A stretch of DNA of 6,206 nt from positions 1 through 6,206 of the forward strand of contig JAQUMZ010000171.1 of NCBI GenBank assembly GCA_028717865.1, written 5' to 3'. The notes under the pieces are model-generated. The model was not told where the DNA came from and searched no databases. It saw only the letters and a list, made by a program, of their open reading frames with translations. A program made the position numbers and the translations under genes. Every line of letters starts with the position of its first letter. Within the stretch, counting starts at the first letter, position 1. Below are positions 1 to 5,822 of this stretch, in pieces. This DNA comes from Elusimicrobiota bacterium. GTDB lineage: Bacteria; Elusimicrobiota; Elusimicrobia; UBA1565; UBA9628.

Positions 1-8
1 ACGGCGCG

Positions 9-34
9 CCGCGCTCAGTTTACGGCATGTGGTC
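9..34 (+). repeat. Imperfect direct repeat, copy 1
   Basis: This 26-base stretch, with core CGCTCAGTTTACGGCATG, recurs 154 bases downstream at 163-188. Aligned without gaps, 22 of 26 positions agree; the differences fall at 17/171, 27/181, 30/184 and 32/186. The first 21 bases match at 19 positions. Both copies lie in the non-coding leader before the sugar kinase gene, one on each side of the terminator-like hairpin. The role is unknown. It could be a dispersed intergenic repeat, a regulator site or the trace of a local duplication. Confidence 0.5.
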
Positions 35-82
35 AAAGCCGTTCGCGAGGTTCGCGCCCGACCGAAGGGAGGGTGCGAACCC

Positions 83-120
83 CGGCGCCGCCACTCCGGG
101 CGGCGCCGTTCCGTTTGTTC
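83..120 (+). terminator. Terminator-like GC hairpin with T-rich tail
   Basis: A perfect 10-bp stem pairs 83-92 (CGGCGCCGCC) with 99-108 (GGCGGCGCCG) around a 6-base loop. The downstream tail, TTCCGTTTGTTC, is rich in T on the + strand. This is the shape of an intrinsic terminator for a + strand gene whose end lies left of the window. The tail is interrupted by C and G, so termination may be incomplete. The stem lies 115 bases before the kinase start, so an attenuator role in its leader is possible if transcription begins further upstream. Confidence 0.5.
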
Positions 121-162
121 GCCCAGCGGGCTGGGCCGACGATTCCTTGCGCGCATGCTTCA

Positions 163-188
163 CCGCGCTCGGTTTACGGCGTGCGCTC
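163..188 (+). repeat. Imperfect direct repeat, copy 2
   Basis: This is the second copy of the repeat at 9-34, with core CGCTCGGTTTACGGCGTG. It ends 15 bases before the -10-like patch at 204-214 and 34 bases before the ATG at 223. That position would suit an operator or activator site for the kinase-murU operon, but nothing in the sequence proves this. Confidence 0.5.
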
Positions 189-203
189 CGGCGGCCCCGC
201 CCG

Positions 204-214
204 TATGATACAAT
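204..214 (+). promoter_or_regulatory. Probable -10 region of the kinase-murU operon
   Basis: TATGATACAAT is an AT-rich island in otherwise extremely GC-rich leader. It contains two overlapping -10-like hexamers, TATGAT (204-209) and TACAAT (209-214), each matching TATAAT at 5 of 6 positions. No convincing -35 hexamer lies 16-18 bases upstream. If TACAAT is used, transcription would begin around 220-223, at or just before the ATG at 223, giving a leaderless or nearly leaderless mRNA. The lack of any Shine-Dalgarno sequence before that ATG agrees with this. Confidence 0.45.
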
Positions 215-222
215 TCTGTCCT

Positions 223-1647
223 ATGGAGGCAGCGCTCGCCGACCTCTTCGCGCGGAGCTTCGGCGCGCGCCCGCAGGACGTCGCGGCGCTCAAGGGCGAC
301 GGCTCCAGCCGCCGACTCTACCGCCTGCGCGGCGCGCAGCGCAGCGTCATCGGCGCGGTCAACGCCGACCAGCTGGAGAACCGGGCCTTCATCGCGTTCT
401 CCCGCCATTTCCGCCGCTGCGGCCTGCCGGCGCCGGAGATTTACGCCGAGGACCCCGGGCGGGGCGTCTACCTGGAGGAAGACCTGGGCGACACGAACCT
501 CTTCCAGCATCTCTCGGCCCAGGGCTTCGCGCCCGGGACCGTGGAACTGTACCGCAAGGTCGTGCGGCTGCTGCCCCGGATCCAGATCCAAGCCGGGGCC
601 GGCCTCGATTACGGCGCCTGCTATCCCCGGGCCGGTTTCGACAAGCAGTCCATGATGTGGGACCTCAACCACTTCAAGTACTATTTCTTGCAACTGGCCC
701 ATATTCCCTTCCACGAGCAGGCCTTGGAGGACGACTTCCGGCGCCTCGTCGATTTCCTGCTCAAGGCCCCGCGCGACTACTTCCTCTACCGGGACTTCCA
801 GTCCCGCAACATCATGGTGCGCGACGGCCGGCCCTGGATCATAGACTACCAGGGCGGCCGCAAGGGCGCGCTGCAGTACGACATCGCCTCGCTGCTCTTC
901 GACGCCAAGGCCGACATCCCCTTCGCCCTGCGCGAGGAACTGCTCGAGCTCTACCTGGACGCGGCCTGCGAGCTGGCGCCCATAGACCGGGCGGCGTTCT
1001 TGAGGCATTATCCGGGCTTCGTCTACATCCGCATCATGCAGGCGCTGGGGGCCTACGGGCTGCGCGGCTTCCATGAGCGCAAACCCCACTTCCTGCAAAG
1101 CATCCCCTACGCCGTGCGCAACATCGAATATCTCATGGGCGCCCGCGAGCTTCCGGTGAAGCTGCCCGCGCTCATGGAAGTCATGCGCCGCCTCGTGGGC
1201 TCCTCCGCCCTGCGCTGCTACGGCGACGCCAAGCTGCGGCTCAACGTGCGCGTGCAAAGCTTCTCCTACCGCAACGGCGCGCCCGCCGACGAGCGCGGGC
1301 ACGGCGGCGGTTTCGTGTTCGACTGCCGCGCCCTGCCCAACCCCGGCAAGAACCCGAAATTCTCCAAACTCGACGGCCGGGACGCCCCCACCGCGGAGTT
1401 CCTGCGCGGGGAGGAAGCCGTGGAGCGCTTCATGGAACACGCCTGCGCCCTCGTGGCCCAATCCGTGGAGAATTACCGCGGCCGGAACTTCACGGATCTG
1501 CTGGTGTCCTTCGGCTGCACGGGCGGACAGCACCGCTCGGTCTACTGCGCCGAGCTGCTGGCCCAGCGCCTGCGCGGCTTGGGCGTCGAGGTCGAGGTCC
1601 GCCACCGCGAGCTCGACGGCGACGAAGCCGCCGTCCCGATCACCTGA
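223..1647 (+). CDS. amgK: AmgK-like amino-sugar kinase fused to RapZ C-terminal domain
   Basis: The predicted cytoplasmic protein has 474 residues in two parts. Residues about 1-260 form an APH/choline-kinase-type fold: a GDGSSRRLYRL nucleotide loop at 25-35, the catalytic loop YRDFQSRNIMV at 189-199 (D191, N196), and the metal-binding IDYQ at 207-210 (D208). This matches AmgK-like kinases, which phosphorylate MurNAc or GlcNAc at the anomeric carbon. After a helical linker, residues about 340-470 match the RapZ C-terminal domain, with FDCRALPNP at 366-374 and GCTGGQHRSVY at 431-441; in enterobacteria this domain binds GlcN6P and guides RNase E to the sRNA GlmZ. The P-loop ATPase half of RapZ is absent, its place taken by the kinase. 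The adjacent murU supports a role in peptidoglycan recycling. The frame stays open upstream to the window edge, but that translation is low-complexity and the kinase homology begins at ATG 223; ATG 205 is an alternative. Kinase substrate and sensing function are inferred. Confidence 0.82.
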   Translation: MEAALADLFARSFGARPQDVAALKGDGSSRRLYRLRGAQRSVIGAVNADQLENRAFIAFSRHFRRCGLPAPEIYAEDPGRGVYLEEDLGDTNLFQHLSAQGFAPGTVELYRKVVRLLPRIQIQAGAGLDYGACYPRAGFDKQSMMWDLNHFKYYFLQLAHIPFHEQALEDDFRRLVDFLLKAPRDYFLYRDFQSRNIMVRDGRPWIIDYQGGRKGALQYDIASLLFDAKADIPFALREELLELYLDAACELAPIDRAAFLRHYPGFVYIRIMQALGAYGLRGFHERKPHFLQSIPYAVRNIEYLMGARELPVKLPALMEVMRRLVGSSALRCYGDAKLRLNVRVQSFSYRNGAPADERGHGGGFVFDCRALPNPGKNPKFSKLDGRDAPTAEFLRGEEAVERFMEHACALVAQSVENYRGRNFTDLLVSFGCTGGQHRSVYCAELLAQRLRGLGVEVEVRHRELDGDEAAVPIT

Positions 1648-1652
1648 CCGCG

Positions 1653-2387
1653 ATGAGAGCGATGGTCCTGTCCGCCGGCCTGGGCACCCGGCTCGCGCCC
1701 CTGACCGAGAGCACGCCCAAGGCCCTCATCCCGGTCGGGGCGACCTGCATGCTCGACATCGTCATCCGCAGGCTGGTCCGGGCCGGCGCCGACGCCGTCA
1801 TCGTCAACGTTTTTCATCTCGCCGACCAGATCGCCGACTTTATCCGGGGCCGGGATTTCGGCGCGCGCGTGGAACTCTCCCGCGAAAGCGTCCTGCTCGA
1901 CACCGGCGGCGGGCTCAAGCAGGCGGCCTGGTTCTTCGCCGACGGCCGGCCCTTCCTCCTGCACAACGTGGACGTCTTCAGCGACATCGACCTGGCGGAT
2001 TTATACCGAACCCATCTGCGCGGCGGGGCCCTGGCCACCCTGGCCGTCTCGGAGCGCCCCAGCCGCCGGGGTTTCCTCTTCGACGCGCAGGGACGGCTCT
2101 GCGGCTGGCGCGGCGACGCCGACGCCGCCCCGCGCTGGGCCCGCGGCCCCGTGGCGGACGCGCGCGAACTCGCCTTCAACGGCGTGCACGCCGTTTCACC
2201 CGAAATATTCGCCCGCATGAGCGAGACGGGCGCCTTCTCCATAAGCCGGACCTACCTGCGCCTGGCGGCCGAGGGCGCGGCCGTGCGCGCCTTTCGGACC
2301 GACTCCCGCTGCTACAAGGACATGGGCAGCCCCGAAAAGCTCGAGGCGGTCCGGGCCTACGTGGCGGCCAACGGTCTGCCGGACTGA
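1653..2387 (+). CDS. murU: MurU-like N-acetylmuramate-1-phosphate uridylyltransferase
   Basis: This 244-residue soluble sugar-phosphate nucleotidyltransferase has a GT-A-like Rossmann core. The N-terminus carries the nucleotide-binding signature LSAGLGTRL (6-14), followed by PLT and TPKALIPV (21-28) with K23. TGGG is at 84-87, the metal-site NVDV at 105-108 (D107), AFNGVHAVSPEIF at 174-186, and a second candidate metal Asp at D223 in YKDMGSP. The length fits MurU (~220-245); GlmU- or RmlA-type enzymes are longer or carry extra domains. MurU makes UDP-MurNAc from MurNAc-1-P and UTP, bypassing MurA/MurB. The gene starts 5 bp after the kinase stop with no Shine-Dalgarno sequence, so translation is probably coupled. 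ATG 1653 is preferred over ATG 1662 because family members begin M-K/R-A-M-hydrophobic. GlcNAc-1-P or another hexose-1-phosphate remains possible as substrate, but the kinase partner favours MurU. The 3' end overlaps the opposing histidine kinase gene. Confidence 0.82.
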   Translation: MRAMVLSAGLGTRLAPLTESTPKALIPVGATCMLDIVIRRLVRAGADAVIVNVFHLADQIADFIRGRDFGARVELSRESVLLDTGGGLKQAAWFFADGRPFLLHNVDVFSDIDLADLYRTHLRGGALATLAVSERPSRRGFLFDAQGRLCGWRGDADAAPRWARGPVADARELAFNGVHAVSPEIFARMSETGAFSISRTYLRLAAEGAAVRAFRTDSRCYKDMGSPEKLEAVRAYVAANGLPD

Positions 2388-3817
2388 ACGCCGCCCCGGC
2401 CCGGCACGGACCTGACGCCCGGCAGGACGCAGACGACTTGGGTGCCCCGGCCGGGACGGCTCTTGAGCGACAACGAGCCGTGGATGAGCCGGGCGCGATG
2501 CCGCATGATGCCCAAGCCCATGCCGCCGCCGGCCTTTCGGCCGGCGGCGGCGCGCAGGCCCCGCCCGTCGTCGGCCACGCTCAGGCGCAGCCCGCGCCGT
2601 CCGCGCGTCAAGCCTACGGTGATGACGCGCGGACGCCCGTGGCGCACCGCGTTATGGACGGCCTCCTGGGCGATGCGGTGGAGATGGTTCGCCTCGACCG
2701 GGTCGGCCACCAGCACGCCGGGCTGCATCCGCAAGCGACAGTCCACGCCGGAAGTGGCGCAGACATGCGCCGCCAGTCCGGCCAAGGATTCGGCCAGCCC
2801 GTCCGGACGCGTCGGGACCGAGGCCAGGCCTCGGGACAGCTCGCGGGTCCGGCGCAGGGCGTCGTCCACGTGCCGCAGCAGCTCCGACATGGCGCCCGCC
2901 TCCGGGGAGGCCTGGGCGCGCAGGCGGGCCTGCAGCGCCCGCCCCATCAGCGCGATGCCCGTGAGCTGCTGGCCCAGATCGTCGTGCAGGTCCCGGCCGA
3001 TGGCGCGCCGCTCCCGGTCGCCGATGCGCAGCAGGGACTGCTCGAGCCGGCGGCGCCGGGAGATGTCGCGGCAGAGAGCCAGATGCAGCAGGCGTCCGCC
3101 GGACCTGACCACCGTCGCGTTGATCTCGACGGGGATGAAGCGCCCCCTCCGGTCGACATGGTCCACCTCGAAATCCCTGACGCGGCCTTCCTCGGTGCAC
3201 CTGGACAGGGATTCGGAGTTCTTTTCCAGGTCATGGGCCGCGGTCCACTCCAAGACGCGGCGGCCGCGTATGTCCGCGGGGCGCCGGCGGCCGGCCAAGC
3301 GCGCGTATTCCCGGTTGGCGTCCACGACCCGGCCCCCCACGTCCACGACGACATAGCCGACGCGGGTCGTGTCCACTAGCGTCCAGTAGCGCCGCTCGCT
3401 TTCCCGCAAAGCCTCCAGCGCGCGCTCGCGCTCGGCCAAGGCGGCCTCGACGCGCTTGGCTCCGGAGATATCGCTCCAGGTGCTGAAGCAAAGCCTCGCC
3501 CTTCCCAGCCGGAAAGGCTTTATGACCACGCCCACATCCAGGAATTTGCCGTTCCTGCGCCGGAACTTGGTCTCGAAGCGCAGGTTGCGGCCCTTCCGGG
3601 CCTGCGCGAAATGCCGCTCGAAGTCGGCCTTGGATTCCCTGGCGTCTAGCTGCCATATCCGCCGCCGGAGCAGCGCCCCGCGGGAATACCCCAGGGCCTT
3701 GGCCGCGGCCGCGTTGGCGTAAACCAGCCGCCCCCGCCGATCCACGACCGTGAAGCCCACGGGCGCGTTGTCGCAAAAAACCTTGAACATCTCCGAGGGC
3801 GTCCGGGGCGGGCTCAT
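2357..3817 (-). CDS. Soluble PAS-PAS sensor histidine kinase, NarL/DegS type
   Basis: The protein has 486 residues and no transmembrane segment or signal peptide, so it should sense in the cytoplasm. PAS domain 1 spans about 8-117 (VVDRRGRLVYANAAAAKALGY early; ending FSTWSDIS). A short coiled-coil-like helix (120-143) leads to PAS 2 at about 141-252 (ending LALCRDIS). A HisKA_3 dimerisation/phosphoacceptor domain follows, with RRAIGRDLHDDLGQQL (270-285) and the phosphorylated residue H278. The HATPase domain has an N box QEAVHNAVRHG (384-394, N389), G1 DDGRG (416-420) and G2 GGMGLGIMRHRA (431-442), ending near 467. All catalytic motifs are intact. HisKA_3 kinases normally pair with LuxR-type response regulators; none lies in the window. 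No cofactor-binding residues in the PAS domains could be identified, so the signal is unknown. The last ~19 residues run past the normal domain end and overlap murU, consistent with a shifted stop codon. ATG 3817 has only a weak GGA upstream. Confidence 0.9.
   Translation of the reverse strand: MSPPRTPSEMFKVFCDNAPVGFTVVDRRGRLVYANAAAAKALGYSRGALLRRRIWQLDARESKADFERHFAQARKGRNLRFETKFRRRNGKFLDVGVVIKPFRLGRARLCFSTWSDISGAKRVEAALAERERALEALRESERRYWTLVDTTRVGYVVVDVGGRVVDANREYARLAGRRRPADIRGRRVLEWTAAHDLEKNSESLSRCTEEGRVRDFEVDHVDRRGRFIPVEINATVVRSGGRLLHLALCRDISRRRRLEQSLLRIGDRERRAIGRDLHDDLGQQLTGIALMGRALQARLRAQASPEAGAMSELLRHVDDALRRTRELSRGLASVPTRPDGLAESLAGLAAHVCATSGVDCRLRMQPGVLVADPVEANHLHRIAQEAVHNAVRHGRPRVITVGLTRGRRGLRLSVADDGRGLRAAAGRKAGGGMGLGIMRHRARLIHGSLSLKSRPGRGTQVVCVLPGVRSVPGRGGVQSGRPLAAT
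2522..2551 (-). other. Perfect 13-bp hairpin with GAAA loop inside the kinase gene
   Basis: Positions 2522-2534 and 2539-2551 are perfect inverted repeats around a 4-base loop. On the minus strand, the sense strand of the histidine kinase, the loop reads GAAA, a GNRA-class tetraloop closed by a C-G pair, so the mRNA could form a very stable hairpin. It encodes residues about 422-432 (AAAGRKAGGG), between the G1 and G2 boxes, in the variable ATP-lid region. No T tract follows on either strand, so it does not look like an ordinary terminator. Confidence 0.6.
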
Positions 3818-3823
3818 CGATCC

Positions 3824-3832
3824 AGTCTAGAC
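3824..3832 (-). promoter_or_regulatory. Possible -10 / palindrome before the histidine kinase
   Basis: On the minus strand TAGACT (3829-3824) lies 6 bases before the kinase ATG and matches TATAAT at 4 of 6 positions. It overlaps an 8-base palindrome, GTCTAGAC (3825-3832). The palindrome could be a small operator half or chance. The surrounding patch (3819-3838) is clearly AT-richer than the flanks, as a promoter would be, but no -35 is visible. The call is weak. Confidence 0.25.
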
Positions 3833-3872
3833 AATTTGCCGACCGGCCCGCCATCCGGCCGCGCAGATTGAC

Positions 3873-3878
3873 TATAAT
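3873..3878 (+). promoter_or_regulatory. -10 element of the OPT transporter promoter
   Basis: A perfect TATAAT sits in the 88-base divergent region between the histidine kinase and the transporter, predicting transcription from about 3885 and a ~20-base leader. No good -35 is present at the usual distance. A TTGACT (3868-3873) abuts the -10 and cannot serve as its -35. It may be an activator-dependent promoter, but the sequence does not show which factor. Confidence 0.6.
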
Positions 3879-3896
3879 TTCCTGCCCCGCGCGCAA

Positions 3897-3903
3897 AGAG
3901 GAG
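3897..3903 (+). promoter_or_regulatory. Shine-Dalgarno of the OPT transporter
   Basis: AGAGGAG lies just before ATG 3906. The gap from the GGAG core to the start codon is only 2 bases, shorter than the usual 5-9. It is the only clear Shine-Dalgarno sequence in the window and supports ATG 3906 as the start. Confidence 0.6.
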
Positions 3904-3905
3904 AA

Positions 3906-5822
3906 ATGAGCCAACCCCAGCCCGAGCATCACGAACCCCACGTCGAGGTCGCGGGGGAGGAATTCACCGAGCTTCCGGACACCTATCCGGAAACGGCGCC
4001 CAAGCGCACGCCGGAGCAGATCGAGGCCCACTGGCTGAGGCACACCTATAGAGGAGACATGCCCCAGCTGACCCTGCGCGCCATGCTCATGGGCGGCGCG
4101 CTCGGCGCCTTCATGTGCCTGTCCAACCTCTACGTCGGCCTCAAGACCGGCTGGGGGCTCGGCGTGGCCATCACGTCCTGCATACTCTCCTACGCCATAT
4201 ACAAGACGTTCGCCGCGGCCTTCCCCAGGCTTTTCGCCTCCGAATTCACCATCCTGGAGAACACCTGCATGCAGACCGCCGCCTCCTCGGCGGGCTACTC
4301 CACGGGCGGGACCATGACCTCGGCCATCGCCGCCTACCTGCTGGTCACCGGCCACCACGTCCCCTGGCCCACCCTGACCTTCTGGACCGTGTTCCTCTCG
4401 GGCCTGGGCTGCTTCATGTCCATTCCAATGAAGCGCCAGATGATCAACGTCGAGCAGCTCAAGTTCCCCAGCGGGATCGCGGCCGCCGAGGTCTTGAAGA
4501 GCCTGCACACCAAGGGGCGGGAAGCCGCCCAGAAGGCCAAATCCCTGGGCGCGGCCGGCGCGCTGGGCGCCCTGGTCGCCTGGTGCCGCGACTCCGGCAA
4601 GCCCCTGCCCTTCGTCATCCCGGGCATGCTCAACCTGCCCGGCTCGATCGGAGGCTTTCCCCTGAGCAAGCTCACCATCTCCTTTGAGCCCTCCACGATC
4701 ATGATCGGAGCCGGGGCCATCATCGGCTGGAAGGTCGGCTGGTCCATGCTTCTGGGCGGCATTATCAACTACGGCGTCCTGGCGCCCTGGATGGCCCACT
4801 TGGGCGTGATAGATCCGACCAAGCTCGGCTACCGCGAGATCGTGCGCTGGAGCACCTGGGCCGGGGCCTCCCTGATGGCGACCTCCGGGCTCTTCATGTT
4901 CGCCCTGCAGTGGCGCACCGTGCTGCGGGCCTTCTCCGGAATCACCGCGATCTTCCTGCCCCGGGCCTCCCGGGTCGAGGACGCGATCGCCAAGATCGAA
5001 GTCCCCTCATCGTGGTTTTTGGCCGGCCTCGCCGTCTCCGGCCTAGGCTGCATGGCGGTGCTTCGGTTCGCCTTCGACACCACGTGGTTCATGGGCTTCG
5101 TGGCCGTGGCCATGACCTTTTTGCTCGCCGTCGTGGCCTGCCGGGCCACCGGCGAGACCGACACCACCCCGATCGGGGCCATGGGCAAGATCACCCAGCT
5201 GACCTTCGGAGTCCTGGCGCCCTCCAACCTCACGACCAACCTCATGACCGCCAGCGTCACGGCCGGCGCGGCCAACGCCTCGGCGGATCTTTTGACCAGC
5301 CTCAAGACCGGCTACATCCTGGGAGCCAATCCGCGCAAGCAGTTCCTTTCCCAGATGATCGGAGTCGTGGCCGGCCTGGTGGTGGTGATACCGGCCTTCT
5401 ACGTCCTGGTGCCCTCCGCGGACGTGCTGGGCACGGACAAGTGGCCGGCCCCGTCGGCCCAGGTCTGGGCCGCGGTAGCCAGGCTGCTGGCCGACGGCTT
5501 TCACGCCCTGCATCCCACCGCCCGCTGGGGCCTGTTCATAGGCGCCCTGGCCGGCATACTCATCCCGGCCCTCGAACGGCTTTTCCCAAAATATCACAAA
5601 TTCATACCCTCGGCCATGGGACTGGGGTTGGCCTTCGTCATCCCCTTTTTCAACACCCTCTCGATGTTCATCGGGGCGGCCATCACCACGATCCTGGAGA
5701 AGAAAAGGCCTCAATTGGCCGACAAATACGTGGTGACCGTGGCCGCGGGCTTGATAGCCGGCGAGTCCCTGCTCGGCGTGCTTATCGCGCTGCTGACCGC
5801 CGCCCACGTGCTCGGCGGCTAA
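3906..5822 (+). CDS. OPT-family oligopeptide transporter
   Basis: This 638-residue multi-pass inner-membrane protein has the length and motif order of prokaryotic OPT transporters, which usually import oligopeptides by proton coupling; the YSL branch carries metal chelates. A hydrophilic, acidic, His-containing N-terminus (1-50) precedes the membrane domain. Family motifs are NLYVGLKTGW (74-83), the ENTCMQTAASSAGYSTGG block (118-135), KFPSGIAAAEVLKSL (186-200), GETDTTPIGAMGKITQLTFG (416-435), the ADLLTSLKTGY region (460-470), and ADKYVVTVAAGLIAGESL (605-622). Hydrophobic segments appear near 57-75, 83-103, 137-172, 262-298, 318-338, 368-390, 394-411, 481-502, 540-556, 566-595 and 606-634; exact topology is uncertain. 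The gene has its own TATAAT and Shine-Dalgarno sequence, diverges from the histidine kinase, and overlaps the downstream opposing gene by 4 bp. The substrate cannot be read from sequence; uptake of murein-derived peptides would fit the recycling genes nearby but is speculation. Confidence 0.9.
   Translation: MSQPQPEHHEPHVEVAGEEFTELPDTYPETAPKRTPEQIEAHWLRHTYRGDMPQLTLRAMLMGGALGAFMCLSNLYVGLKTGWGLGVAITSCILSYAIYKTFAAAFPRLFASEFTILENTCMQTAASSAGYSTGGTMTSAIAAYLLVTGHHVPWPTLTFWTVFLSGLGCFMSIPMKRQMINVEQLKFPSGIAAAEVLKSLHTKGREAAQKAKSLGAAGALGALVAWCRDSGKPLPFVIPGMLNLPGSIGGFPLSKLTISFEPSTIMIGAGAIIGWKVGWSMLLGGIINYGVLAPWMAHLGVIDPTKLGYREIVRWSTWAGASLMATSGLFMFALQWRTVLRAFSGITAIFLPRASRVEDAIAKIEVPSSWFLAGLAVSGLGCMAVLRFAFDTTWFMGFVAVAMTFLLAVVACRATGETDTTPIGAMGKITQLTFGVLAPSNLTTNLMTASVTAGAANASADLLTSLKTGYILGANPRKQFLSQMIGVVAGLVVVIPAFYVLVPSADVLGTDKWPAPSAQVWAAVARLLADGFHALHPTARWGLFIGALAGILIPALERLFPKYHKFIPSAMGLGLAFVIPFFNTLSMFIGAAITTILEKKRPQLADKYVVTVAAGLIAGESLLGVLIALLTAAHVLGG

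Noticed and set aside
14..95. tRNA-like pieces: a D-arm look-alike (CGGC, loop ATGTGGTCAAA, GCCG at 23-41) and a T-loop-like TGCGAAC near 74-80 followed by GCCGCCA.
   Set aside because: No 5' acceptor strand pairs with the 3' end at the required spacing, the T stem pairs at only 3 of 5 positions, the T loop lacks TTC, and no proper anticodon stem with a 7-base loop fits. It is probably chance in GC-rich DNA.
1..222. N-terminal extension of the kinase gene: the same frame is open back to the window edge, with ATGs at 73 and 205.
   Set aside because: The translation is low-complexity, Arg/Pro/Ala-rich, crosses the terminator-like hairpin and the -10 patch, and all three forward frames are open there because GC-rich DNA has few stops. 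Family similarity starts at ATG 223.
160..1605. Long open frame of about 480 codons on the minus strand opposite the kinase-RapZ gene.
   Set aside because: It lies antisense to a gene with clear conserved motifs, is composed of Gly/Ala/Val/Glu/His-rich repeats typical of GC-rich antisense frames, and shows no domain motif.
3231..4799. Minus-strand open frame of about 520 codons spanning the histidine kinase start, the divergent promoter and part of the OPT gene.
   Set aside because: It crosses a promoter region and runs antisense to well-supported OPT motifs; its second half is a frame-shifted shadow of the histidine kinase.
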